Shown here: one piece after another, positions 20,288 through 28,399 of the stretch
How the letters are laid out: every line of letters begins with the position of its first letter
Numbering within the stretch: position 1 is the first letter of the stretch
NCBI RefSeq assembly: GCF_019974135.1
Contig: NZ_AP025017.1
Span: 2,790,001-2,854,000 of the forward strand
Direction: 5' to 3'
DNA: 64,000 nucleotides
Source of the DNA: Actinomyces capricornis
Lineage (GTDB): Bacteria > Actinomycetota > Actinomycetes > Actinomycetales > Actinomycetaceae
Notes under the pieces: generated by a model
What the model was told of the DNA's origin: nothing
Seen by the model: the letters and a program-made list of their open reading frames with translations, nothing else
Database searches by the model: none
Program-made: the position numbers and the translations under genes

Positions 20288-22297
20288 GTGCCACCAGCCC
20301 CACACCCCGGCCGGCGCGCCGGACGCCGCCCTGCATCCTCATCAGACCTCCTGGGCTCAGTGCGCAGCCCGGCGGACCTCAAGCGACTGACCAGCGAGGA
20401 GCTGGTGGCCCTGGCGGAGCAGATCCGCCACTACCTCGTCCACTGCGTGTCGCGCACCGGCGGCCACCTGGGCCCCAACCTCGGCGTGGTCGAGCTCACC
20501 CTCGCCCTGCACCGGACCTTCGAGTCCCCGCGCGACACCATCGTCTTCGACACCGGGCACCAGGCCTACGTCCACAAGATGCTCACCGGCCGCCAGGACT
20601 TCAGCCGCCTGCGCGAGCGCGGCGGGCTGTCGGGCTACCCCGCCCGCAGCGAGTCCGTGCACGACGTGGTGGAGAACTCCCACGCCTCCACGGCCCTGTC
20701 CTGGGCCGATGGCATCGCCCGGGCCAATGCCCTGCTGGGCCACGGCGACCGCCACGTGGTGGCCGTCATCGGCGACGGCGCCATGACCGGGGGCATGGCC
20801 TGGGAGGCCCTGGACAACATCGCCGTGAGCGAGGACAAGCGCCTGGTCATCGTGGTCAACGACAACGGGCGCTCCTACGCCCCCACCATCGGGGGACTGG
20901 CCCACCACCTCGACGCCCTGCGCACCAACCCCGGCTATGAGCGGATGCTCTCCGGGGTCAAGCGCACCCTCCTGGCCCAGGGCGCCCCCGGCCGCGCCGC
21001 CTTCGACGCCCTGCACGGGCTCAAGCGGGGGCTCAAGGACGTCCTGGTGCCCTCGGCCTTCTTCGAGGACCTGGGCATCAAGTACACCGGCCCGGTCGAC
21101 GGGCACGACATCACCGCCCTGGAATTCGCCCTGACCCGGGCCCGGGAGTACTCCCAGCCGGTCATCGTCCACGTCATCACCGCCAAGGGCCGCGGCTACA
21201 CGCCCGCCGAGGAGCACAACGGCGACCGCTTCCACGCCGTGGGCCGCATCCACCCCGAGACCGGCCTGCCGGTGGTCGCCGAGCGCTTCGGGTGGACCTC
21301 GGTCTTCGCCGAGGAGATCGTCTCCCTGGCCCGCGCCGATGAGCGCATCGTGGCCATCACCGCCGCCATGCAGGCCCCCGTGGGCCTCCAGCCCCTGGCC
21401 GAGGCCATGCCCGAGCGGGTCGTGGATGTGGGCATCGCCGAGCAGCACGCCCTGACCGCCTCGGCCGGCATGGCCTTCGCGGGCCTGCACCCGGTGGTCG
21501 CCCTCTACGCCACCTTCCTCAACCGGGCCTTCGACCAGGTGCTCATGGATGTGGCCCTCCACCGCGCCGGGGTCACGATCGTCCTGGACCGCGCGGGCCT
21601 GACCGGCACCGACGGCGCCAGCCACAACGGCATGTGGGACATGGCGGTCCTGGCCCATGTGCCGGGCCTGCGCCTGGCCGCCCCCCGCGACGAGGCCACG
21701 CTGCGCCGGGCCCTCCAGGTGGCCGTGGGGGTCGAGGACCGCCCCACGGTGGTGCGCTACCCCAAGGGGGCGCTGCCCGAGCCGGTGGAGGCCCTGAGGG
21801 TCCTGCCGGCCGCGGAGGGCCCCGCGGGCGACCCCGACCCCTTCGAGCGCGTCGACGTCCTGTGGGAGGAGCCGCAGGGGACGGCGGAGCTGGTCATCGT
21901 CGCCGTCGGCCCCATGACCGGGGCGGCCCTGGAGGCCGCCGGGGAGCTGAGCCGCCAGGGCACCGGCGTCATGGTCCTCCACCCCCACTGGGTCATCCCC
22001 ATCCCCGCAGCACTCACCCGGGCCGCCGCCGCGGCCGGCGCCGTGGTCGTCATCGAGGACGGCCTGGTCGACGGCGGGATCGGCTCCCAGCTGCGCGACG
22101 CCCTGGAGGACTCCCGGGACGAGCAGGGGGAGCACCCCGCCGCCACGGCCGTTCCGGTGGTGCGGCGCCTGGGGGTGCCCCGGGCCTTCCTGGAGACCGC
22201 CTCGCGCGAGCAGCTGCTGGCCGACTTCGGCATGGATGCTCCGGGGATCGTCCGCGCCGCCCGCAGCGCCCTGGAGGCCGCCCGCCGCCGGCAGTAG
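20288..22297 (+). CDS. dxs: 1-deoxy-D-xylulose-5-phosphate synthase
   Basis: A 669-residue thiamine-diphosphate enzyme condensing pyruvate and glyceraldehyde 3-phosphate, the entry step of the methylerythritol phosphate route to isoprenoids. Landmarks are SRTGGHLGPNLGVVELT (about 57-73), the ThDP/Mg motif GDGAMTGG (about 161-168) and the glutamate in DVGIAEQHALTASAGM (about 380-395). The pyrimidine-domain and C-terminal domain are complete. The start is uncertain: GTG 20288 gives about 20 residues more than the usual N-terminus, with an in-frame GTG at 20360 as the alternative. Confidence 0.96.
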   Translation: MPPAPHPGRRAGRRPASSSDLLGSVRSPADLKRLTSEELVALAEQIRHYLVHCVSRTGGHLGPNLGVVELTLALHRTFESPRDTIVFDTGHQAYVHKMLTGRQDFSRLRERGGLSGYPARSESVHDVVENSHASTALSWADGIARANALLGHGDRHVVAVIGDGAMTGGMAWEALDNIAVSEDKRLVIVVNDNGRSYAPTIGGLAHHLDALRTNPGYERMLSGVKRTLLAQGAPGRAAFDALHGLKRGLKDVLVPSAFFEDLGIKYTGPVDGHDITALEFALTRAREYSQPVIVHVITAKGRGYTPAEEHNGDRFHAVGRIHPETGLPVVAERFGWTSVFAEEIVSLARADERIVAITAAMQAPVGLQPLAEAMPERVVDVGIAEQHALTASAGMAFAGLHPVVALYATFLNRAFDQVLMDVALHRAGVTIVLDRAGLTGTDGASHNGMWDMAVLAHVPGLRLAAPRDEATLRRALQVAVGVEDRPTVVRYPKGALPEPVEALRVLPAAEGPAGDPDPFERVDVLWEEPQGTAELVIVAVGPMTGAALEAAGELSRQGTGVMVLHPHWVIPIPAALTRAAAAAGAVVVIEDGLVDGGIGSQLRDALEDSRDEQGEHPAATAVPVVRRLGVPRAFLETASREQLLADFGMDAPGIVRAARSALEAARRRQ

Positions 22298-22777
22298 AGG
22301 CGGTGGAACGGCTGCGGGCGCCGCGCCAGGGCCGGCGCCTCGTGCGTCGTGCGCACCTATGGATCCGATCGGATCCGCCGCCGGGATCCACCGCGGGGTG
22401 GAGTGGGACTTTTGGGCATGATGGCGGGGATGGGGGCGGTGGCGGCACCTGTCGCATCCCGGCGACAGGCCCGGCCGGGTGGGACGGCCGTCCCATGGCC
22501 GGATCGGCCCGGCGCACCCCGAGCAAGTCGGCCCCATCTGGGCAGGAGCAGTTTTCCACGGGTCTCACCGGAGATCACGTGTCGGGACCAACGTCCCCAA
22601 TGCTGTGGATGGGTGGGCCCCTTGTGAGTGACGACACCGGCATGTCCGGGACCCCTGGCCCATACGCCGGGGCACTGGGCATAGGCTGGTCTCGACGGCG
22701 TGTCAGGGCGCCGCCTCGCCTCACAAGGGCGATCGCAACCGGGCGGCGTGGGGCCGCCGACGCTAGGAGGGCCAAGG
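22298..22777. promoter_or_regulatory. 480-bp leader region of the pfl operon
   Basis: No convincing gene. A 16-bp perfect palindrome (GGATCCGATCGGATCC, 22361-22376) is a candidate operator. TAGGCT at 22682-22687 is a likely -10 box, giving a leader of about 85 nt. CTTGTGAG (22621-22628) and CTCACAAG (22720-22727) are complementary and contain Rex-like half-sites, but they are about 90 bp apart. AGGAGG at 22765-22770 is the pflB ribosome binding site. The length and structure suggest regulated, probably anaerobic or redox-responsive, expression; that is inference. Confidence 0.45.
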
Positions 22778-24892
22778 ATGACCACCGAGGTCACTGCAAC
22801 TGCCACGACCACCAGCAGAGAAGATGCCTGGGAGGGCTTCGTCACCGGTCCCTGGGCGCAGGGCACCGACGTCCGCGACTTCATTCAGCGCAACTACCGC
22901 CCCTACGACGGCGATGCCTCCTTCCTCGCCGGGGCCACGGACAAGACCCTGCGGCTGTGGGACACCCTGGAGAAGGACTACCTGGCCGAGGAGCGCAAGG
23001 TTCGCATCCTCGATGTCGACACCCACACCCCGGCCGATATCGACGCCTTCAAGCCCGGTTACATCAGCCAGGACGACGATGTCATCGTGGGACTGCAGAC
23101 CGATGCGCCGCTCAAGCGCGCCATGATGCCCAACGGCGGCTGGCGCATGGTGGAGACCGCCATCAAGGAGGCCGGCAAGGAGGTCGACCCCGAGGTCAAG
23201 AAGATCTTCACCCAGTACCGCAAGACCCACAACGACGCCGTCTTCGACATCTACACCCCGCGCATCCGTGCGGCCCGCTCCTCCCACATCATCACCGGCC
23301 TGCCCGACGCCTACGGCCGCGGCCGCATCATCGGGGACTACCGCCGGGTGGCCCTCTACGGCGTGGACAGGCTCATCGAGCTCAAGCAGATCGCCAAGGA
23401 CGAGGTGGCCGACAAGCCCTTCTCCGAGCACTGGGCCCGCTACCGCGAGGAGCACTCCGAGCAGATCAAGGCGCTCAAGAAGCTCAAGGTCATGGCCGCC
23501 TCCTACGGCTACGACATCTCCGGTCCCGCCCGCACTGCCCACGAGGCCGTCCAGTGGACCTACTTCGCCTACCTGGCCTCGGTGAAGTCCCAGGACGGCG
23601 CCGCCATGAGCATTGGGCGCCTGTCGGCCTTCCTGGACATCTACTTCGAGCGGGACCTGGCGGCCGGCCTCATTGATGAGACGCGCGCCCAGGAGCTCAT
23701 CGACCACATGGTCATCAAGCTGCGCATCACCCGCTTCCTGCGCACCATCGACTACGACCAGATCTTCTCCGGAGACCCCTACTGGGCCACCTGGTCCGAT
23801 GCGGGATTCTCCGAGGACGGCCGCTCGCAGGTCACCAAGACCTCCTTCCGCCTGCTGCAGACCCTGCGCAACCTGGGCCCCGCCCCGGAGCCCAACATCA
23901 CCATCTTCTGGGACGAGCGGCTCCCGCAGGGCTACAAGGAGTTCTGCGCCCTGATCTCCATCACCACCTCCTCCATCCAGTACGAGGCCGATGAGCAGAT
24001 CCGCGAGCACTGGGGCGACGACGCCGCGATCGCCTGCTGCGTGTCCCCCATGAAGGTGGGCAAGCAGATGCAGTTCTTCGGCGCCCGCGTCAACTCCGCC
24101 AAGGCGCTGCTCTACGCCATCAACGGCGGGCGCGACGAGATGACCGGCAAGCAGGTCGTCACCGGGCTGCCCGGCATCGAGGGCGACGCCCCGCTGGACT
24201 TCGACGAGGTCTGGGACAAGTACGAGAAGATGCTCGACTGGGTGGTGGCCACCTACGTCGAGGCCCTCAACATCATCCACTACTGCCACGACCGCTACGC
24301 CTACGAGTCCATCGAGATGGCCCTGCACGACTCCGAGATCATCCGCACCATGGGCTGCGGCATCGCGGGGCTCTCGATCGTGGCCGACTCCCTGAGCGCC
24401 ATCAAGTACGCCAAGGTCACGCCCGTGCGCGACGAGACCGGCCTGGTGGTGGACTACGTCACCGAGGGCGAGTTCCCCATCTACGGCAACGACGATGACC
24501 GCGCCGATGACATCGCCGCCACCGTGGTGCACACGATCATGTCCAAGATCAAGGCCCAGCCCTTCTACCGGGACGCCATCCCCACCCAGTCGGTGCTGAC
24601 CATCACCTCCAACGTCGTCTACGGCAAGGCCACCGGCAACTTCCCCTCGGGCCACCGCAAGGGCACGCCCTTCTCCCCGGGCGCCAACCCCGAGAACGGC
24701 ATGGACACCCACGGCATGGTCGCCTCCATGCTCTCGGTGGGCAAGCTGGACTACAACGACGCGCTGGACGGCATCTCGCTGACCAACACCATCACCCCCC
24801 AGGGGCTGGGCCGCACCGAGGAGGAGCGGGTGGCCAACCTCGTGGGCATCCTCGACGCCGGATTCGTCCCCGAGGACTGCGCCGACATCTGA
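22778..24892 (+). CDS. pflB: Pyruvate formate-lyase large subunit lacking the glycyl radical domain
   Basis: A 704-residue glycyl radical enzyme body converting pyruvate and CoA to acetyl-CoA and formate. The adjacent catalytic cysteines are Cys420-Cys421 (IACCVSPMKVGKQMQFFG), equivalent to E. coli Cys418-419. The protein stops at VGILDAGFVPEDCADI, which matches E. coli PflB just before the C-terminal loop carrying the radical glycine. The missing 60 or so residues are encoded by the next gene. No frameshift joins them: the 62-bp gap holds an in-frame stop, a palindrome and a new ribosome binding site. The start ATG has AGGAGG 7 nt upstream. A large subunit alone should be inactive. Confidence 0.95.
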   Translation: MTTEVTATATTTSREDAWEGFVTGPWAQGTDVRDFIQRNYRPYDGDASFLAGATDKTLRLWDTLEKDYLAEERKVRILDVDTHTPADIDAFKPGYISQDDDVIVGLQTDAPLKRAMMPNGGWRMVETAIKEAGKEVDPEVKKIFTQYRKTHNDAVFDIYTPRIRAARSSHIITGLPDAYGRGRIIGDYRRVALYGVDRLIELKQIAKDEVADKPFSEHWARYREEHSEQIKALKKLKVMAASYGYDISGPARTAHEAVQWTYFAYLASVKSQDGAAMSIGRLSAFLDIYFERDLAAGLIDETRAQELIDHMVIKLRITRFLRTIDYDQIFSGDPYWATWSDAGFSEDGRSQVTKTSFRLLQTLRNLGPAPEPNITIFWDERLPQGYKEFCALISITTSSIQYEADEQIREHWGDDAAIACCVSPMKVGKQMQFFGARVNSAKALLYAINGGRDEMTGKQVVTGLPGIEGDAPLDFDEVWDKYEKMLDWVVATYVEALNIIHYCHDRYAYESIEMALHDSEIIRTMGCGIAGLSIVADSLSAIKYAKVTPVRDETGLVVDYVTEGEFPIYGNDDDRADDIAATVVHTIMSKIKAQPFYRDAIPTQSVLTITSNVVYGKATGNFPSGHRKGTPFSPGANPENGMDTHGMVASMLSVGKLDYNDALDGISLTNTITPQGLGRTEEERVANLVGILDAGFVPEDCADI

Positions 24893-24907
24893 GCCGCCCG
24901 GGCGGCT
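24892..24907. repeat. 16-bp palindrome between the two pfl genes
   Basis: AGCCGCCCGGGCGGCT begins at the last base of the pflB stop codon. It could form a short stem or act as a processing or attenuation site that sets the ratio of the two subunits. Confidence 0.45.
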
Positions 24908-24954
24908 GACCCAACACGACACCGATAGAACCCATCTCACGAAAGGGGCCGATC

Positions 24955-25200
24955 ATGGCCACATACGAAGAGCGCCTCGCCTCCATGAAGGCGCAGCGCC
25001 AGAACAACGGCGGCGTCAAGGGCCTCTACCACGCCAACATCAACGTCCTGGACCGCAACACCCTCGAGGACGCGATGGAGAACCCCGAGAAGTACCCCAA
25101 CCTCACGGTGCGCGTCTCGGGCTACGCCGTCAACTTCGTCAAGCTCACCCGGGAGCAGCAGCTCGACGTCCTCGACCGCACCTTCCACTCCCAGGCCTGA
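24955..25200 (+). CDS. Separate glycyl radical subunit/domain of pyruvate formate-lyase (GrcA-like)
   Basis: An 81-residue protein. Residues 26-81 align closely with the E. coli PflB C-terminus: [21 protein letters not shown], with the radical-bearing glycine at Gly56, then [13 protein letters not shown]. It is shorter than the stress-induced spare part YfiD/GrcA (about 127 residues) and has its own 25-residue N-terminal segment ([20 protein letters not shown]). AAAGGGG at 24942-24948 lies 6 nt before the ATG. In E. coli GrcA rescues oxygen-cleaved PflB; here the large subunit has no such domain of its own. I therefore infer an obligate second subunit activated by the adjacent PflA. Confidence 0.95.
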   Translation: MATYEERLASMKAQRQNNGGVKGLYHANINVLDRNTLEDAMENPEKYPNLTVRVSGYAVNFVKLTREQQLDVLDRTFHSQA

Positions 25201-25226
25201 GCCCGGAGTATCAGCAGCGGTCGCCC

Positions 25227-26102
25227 ATGTCTGAGACGACGACGGCCGCGCAGGCGGGCGGCCGGGACCAGGACTTCCTGGCTCCGGCCGCCCGCCTGCG
25301 CGGCGCGGGCATCGGAGGGCTCGAGGAGCTCACCGACCTCGAGCGCTCCGAGCGCCTGGAGCGGATGCGCAGTGGCGAGCTCGGCTCGATCCACTCCTGG
25401 GAGCTGGTCACCGCCGTTGACGGCCCGGGCACCCGGATGACCGTCTTCCTCAACGGCTGCCCTCTGCGCTGCCAGTACTGCCACAATCCCGACACCTTCC
25501 TCATGAAGGACGGCGAGCCGGTGGAGGCCGCCGAGCTGCTGCGCCGCATGCGCCGCTACAGGGGCGTCTTCCGCGCCTCCAAGGGCGGCATCACCCTGTC
25601 GGGGGGAGAGGTCCTCATGCAGCCGGCCTTCGCCGGCCGGCTCCTGTCGGGGGCCAAGGCGATGGGCATCCACACCTGCATCGACACCTCCGGCTTCCTG
25701 GGGGCCAACGCCAGCGACGAGATGCTGGACAACATCGACCTGGTGCTTCTGGATGTCAAGAGCGGGGACGAGGAGACCTACAAGCGGGTGACCGGGCGGT
25801 CCCTGGCCCCCACGATCGCCTTCGGCGACCGCCTGGCCGCCAGGGGCATCGAGATCTGGGCCCGCTTCGTCCTGGTCCCGGGCCTGACCGACGACCCCGG
25901 CAATGTCGAGAGGGTCGCCCGCATCATCGAGCGCTGGGACACCGTCTCGCGCGTCGAGGTCCTGCCCTTCCACCAGATGGGCACCGACAAGTGGGACAGC
26001 CTGGGGCTGACCTACACCCTGCGCGAGACCCGGCCCCCCGAGCCCGAGCTCGTGGAGTCCACGCGCGCCATCCTCCGCTCCCACGGCTTCACCGTGCACT
26101 GA
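25227..26102 (+). CDS. pflA: Pyruvate formate-lyase activating enzyme (radical SAM)
   Basis: A 291-residue radical SAM enzyme that abstracts hydrogen from the radical glycine of pyruvate formate-lyase using a [4Fe-4S] cluster and S-adenosylmethionine. The cluster motif CxxxCxxC is Cys78, Cys82, Cys85 (GCPLRCQYCHNP). The GGEVLMQPAF loop and KRVTGRSL region follow as in PflA. The N-terminus is about 49 residues longer than E. coli PflA. An internal ATG at 25365 would give a canonical length, so the extension may be an annotation choice or a real addition for the two-part substrate. It starts 26 bp after the glycyl radical gene. Confidence 0.94.
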   Translation: MSETTTAAQAGGRDQDFLAPAARLRGAGIGGLEELTDLERSERLERMRSGELGSIHSWELVTAVDGPGTRMTVFLNGCPLRCQYCHNPDTFLMKDGEPVEAAELLRRMRRYRGVFRASKGGITLSGGEVLMQPAFAGRLLSGAKAMGIHTCIDTSGFLGANASDEMLDNIDLVLLDVKSGDEETYKRVTGRSLAPTIAFGDRLAARGIEIWARFVLVPGLTDDPGNVERVARIIERWDTVSRVEVLPFHQMGTDKWDSLGLTYTLRETRPPEPELVESTRAILRSHGFTVH

Positions 26103-26126
26103 GCCGGGCGCCGCGGCGGTACGGGC

Positions 26127-27410
26127 TCAGGCCAGGCGCTCAGCAATCCGGGGCGCCACCTGCTGAACCTGCCAGGGCCGGGCCCCCAGCGCCTCCAGGC
26201 GCTCTCCGATGGCGGCAGCACTGACCGGCACCGCGCCCGCGGCCCCATTCACGCCCAGGTCCCATGCCAGGCGGCGCTGGGCCTCCGGGGCCAGGAGGAG
26301 CTCCTGGGGCACCCGGATGGCCTCGGCGCGCTCACGCACCGCGCTGCGCACCAGCTCCAGGGCCGAGGCCGCCTCGGCGTGGTGGCGCTGCCAGGAGCGC
26401 GGCTGCGGCAGGGACTGTGGTCCCTGGGGCGCACGCGCCGGGGGAAGATCCTCATCGGGCATCTGGATGGCCCGCTCAATGGCGCGCCACCACAACTCCT
26501 GGTGCTGGCGGGCCTGACGGGAGGAGAACTCCTTGAGGGCATTCATCTTGCGCCGGGAGGTGGGACGGGCCACCGCCGCAGCCACCAGCGCCTGATGGGG
26601 CAGCACCTTGGAGGGGGTGCGGTCCAGCTCGGCGGCCAGCTGCTCACGGGCCGTCCACAACTCGCGCAGGATCGCCAGGGACCTGGGGGAGCGCACCGCC
26701 CGGCCCGCCCGCGGGGTCTTGCGCCACGGGTCGATCTTGGCCGGCCGTGGCGGGCGGGTGCGTACGTACTCGAACTCCTGGGCCGCCCACGGCGCCTTAC
26801 CGGCGTCCTCCAGCTCCTGGGCCAGCGCCGCCCGCAGCTCGATGAGGAGCTCGACGTCCAGGGCGGCGTAGATGAGCCACGAGCGCGGCAGCGGGCGGGT
26901 CGACCAGTCGGCGGCCGCATGGTCCTTGGCCAGACGCAGCCCCAGCGTCTCCTCGACAACCGCGCCCAGGCCCACATGGGCCCGGCCCAGCAGGCGGGCC
27001 GCCAACTCGGTGTCGAACAGGCGGGTCGGGTGCAGGCCCAGGTCCTTGAGGCAGGCCAGGTCCTGGTCGGCGGCATGCAGGATCCACTCCGGCTCGCGCA
27101 GAGCGAGCCCCAGCCCACTGAGGTCCCCGGTGCCCACCGGGTCGATCAGGAGGGTCCCCGCGCCCTGGCGACGCAGCTGGACGAGGTAGGCGTCCTGGCC
27201 GTAGCGGAAGCCCGAGGCGCGCTCCGCATCAACGGCCACCGGGCCCGACCCCCGCGAGAGCGCCGCGACTGCCGCGGCCAGGGCCTGGGGGGTATCGGTG
27301 ACCTCGGGCAGCCCCTCGCGCGGGACGGTGTAATCGACGACCTGGTCGGCGGGAACAGGGTGGTCCGTCGTACCCGGCGTATCGGCGGGCACGGCGCCGC
27401 GGTGGCTCAC
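26127..27410 (-). CDS. Ribonuclease D-like 3'-5' exonuclease (DEDDy, HRDC)
   Basis: A 427-residue exoribonuclease. The DEDD metal ligands appear in VAVDAERASGFRY (Asp and Glu, exo I), HAADQDLACL (exo II) and YAALDVELL (exo III, with the preceding tyrosine of the DEDDy type). The second half carries an HRDC-like helical region. RNase D trims 3' ends of tRNA and other stable RNA. The ATG at 27410 overlaps the stop of the upstream DUF3000 gene (ATGA), indicating translational coupling. The gene converges on pflA with 24 bp between. Confidence 0.92.
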   Translation of the reverse strand: MSHRGAVPADTPGTTDHPVPADQVVDYTVPREGLPEVTDTPQALAAAVAALSRGSGPVAVDAERASGFRYGQDAYLVQLRRQGAGTLLIDPVGTGDLSGLGLALREPEWILHAADQDLACLKDLGLHPTRLFDTELAARLLGRAHVGLGAVVEETLGLRLAKDHAAADWSTRPLPRSWLIYAALDVELLIELRAALAQELEDAGKAPWAAQEFEYVRTRPPRPAKIDPWRKTPRAGRAVRSPRSLAILRELWTAREQLAAELDRTPSKVLPHQALVAAAVARPTSRRKMNALKEFSSRQARQHQELWWRAIERAIQMPDEDLPPARAPQGPQSLPQPRSWQRHHAEAASALELVRSAVRERAEAIRVPQELLLAPEAQRRLAWDLGVNGAAGAVPVSAAAIGERLEALGARPWQVQQVAPRIAERLA

Positions 27411-28003
27411 CTGCGGACCCCGGCCAGGCTGAAGGGGCGCACCGGCGCCGGCTCATGGCCCGAGGCCATGAGGACCAGCTCGTACCAGGCGGTCAGGTGA
27501 GGGCCGAGATCGGCCGTGGTGGGGGACCAGGACGCCCTGATCTCAGCATGACCGCAGGCGTCGCTGATCTGCAGTCCGCCAAAGGTCTCCGACAGCACTC
27601 GAGTGACCGTGCCCACCAGGTCATGGTAGCCGGCACCGGCGTCGTCGAGGCAATCGGTGAGCCAGGACCAGGCCGCCGGCCCCAGGGCGGGATCGTCCTG
27701 GATCTCGTCGTCGAGCTGGGAGCGCACCATGGCTACCATGCGGAAGTCGGAGTTCCAGGCCTCCTGCCCGGATGGGTCGTGGAGGATGACGAGGCGCCCG
27801 GAGCCCACCGGGGTGCCGCCCGCATGCCGGACAGTCTCCGCTGTCAGCGCAGCGGTGTAGGGTGCCATGCGCGCAGGGCCGGGGACCTCCTCCAGCAGGA
27901 GACTGCGCGGGCGGGGCGTGGTGCGCACAGAGAGCAGCGCCTCCTTGAAGCGCTCGGGACTCTCCTGTGCCTCGTCATCTTGCGGCCTACGACTGCCTGT
28001 CAC
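27407..28003 (-). CDS. DUF3000 family protein
   Basis: A 198-residue protein typical of the actinobacterial DUF3000 family, whose function is unknown. Recognisable segments are FKEALLSVRTTPRP, LLEEVPGPARMAPYTAAL and RLVILHDPSGQEAWNSDFRMVAMVRSQLDDEI. The family commonly neighbours RNase D, as here with a 4-bp overlap. I chose the GTG at 28003 because a minus-strand TAGCGT ends 7 nt before it (leaderless pattern) and no ATG is available at the N-terminus. The open frame further upstream runs antisense through the next gene and is not coding. Confidence 0.88.
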   Translation of the reverse strand: MTGSRRPQDDEAQESPERFKEALLSVRTTPRPRSLLLEEVPGPARMAPYTAALTAETVRHAGGTPVGSGRLVILHDPSGQEAWNSDFRMVAMVRSQLDDEIQDDPALGPAAWSWLTDCLDDAGAGYHDLVGTVTRVLSETFGGLQISDACGHAEIRASWSPTTADLGPHLTAWYELVLMASGHEPAPVRPFSLAGVRR

Positions 28004-28399
28004 GGCATGAACGCTAGCGGGGCGCCGCCTGGGCCCAGCGGTGCCACGCCGCGCACGGATGATTGCAATCGGCAATCCGCCGCCGGCGCCACCCGGCGGC
28101 AGCGGCCCGCTAAGGGGGCGCGCCCGCGAGCACCCCTGTGAATCCGCCTGTGAACGCTCACCGCGAACCCCGTGCGCCCCGTGCGGCGTGATGACCCCAA
28201 GGGGGGTGATGCGTTGCGTTATCGTGATCAACCCGGTCGCCTTCCATGGCCAGCACGTGCTCCGCTCCTGCACAGCACAGGCGGAGCGCAGTGGTTCCTG
28301 GGCGGCGCCGGAGGGGATATCGGCGTCATCCGGGCGGTGCCCGGCAGTGACCCGGCACTCGCCCGCCCAGTCAGCCGCAGACTCAGCCAGGAGGTTGGT
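28004..28399. promoter_or_regulatory. Divergent promoter region between DUF3000 and ATP-grasp cassette A
   Basis: 396 bp with no gene I can support, although the frame of the ATP-grasp gene stays open from 28172. It contains the minus-strand -10 TAGCGT (28011-28016), a 10-bp palindrome GATTGCAATC (28061-28070), and TATCGT (28219-28224) as a possible plus-strand -10. The 17-mer at 28309-28325 is identical to the start of cassette B's ATP-grasp gene. AGGAGG at 28389-28394 is the ribosome binding site used. Confidence 0.45.
28011..28016 (-). promoter_or_regulatory. -10 box, leaderless DUF3000 transcript
   Basis: TAGCGT on the minus strand, 7 nt before the GTG at 28003. Confidence 0.5.

Noticed and set aside
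22621..22727. CTTGTGAG and CTCACAAG as a Rex operator for pfl.
   Set aside because: The half-sites are about 90 bp apart, while Rex sites are contiguous. Recorded only as part of the leader description.
20357..24940. Long minus-strand frames opposite dxs and pflB (about 725 codons each).
   Set aside because: No start signal or recognisable motif, and both are antisense to conserved enzymes.
24893..24954. Frameshift or sequencing error as the cause of the split pfl.
   Set aside because: The gap contains a stop, a palindrome and a well-spaced ribosome binding site, and the small protein has its own N-terminus not alignable to PflB.
28172..28399. An extended N-terminus of the cassette A ATP-grasp ligase.
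   Set aside because: AGGAGG 5 nt before GTG 28400 and alignment with the paralogue's start favour the shorter protein.
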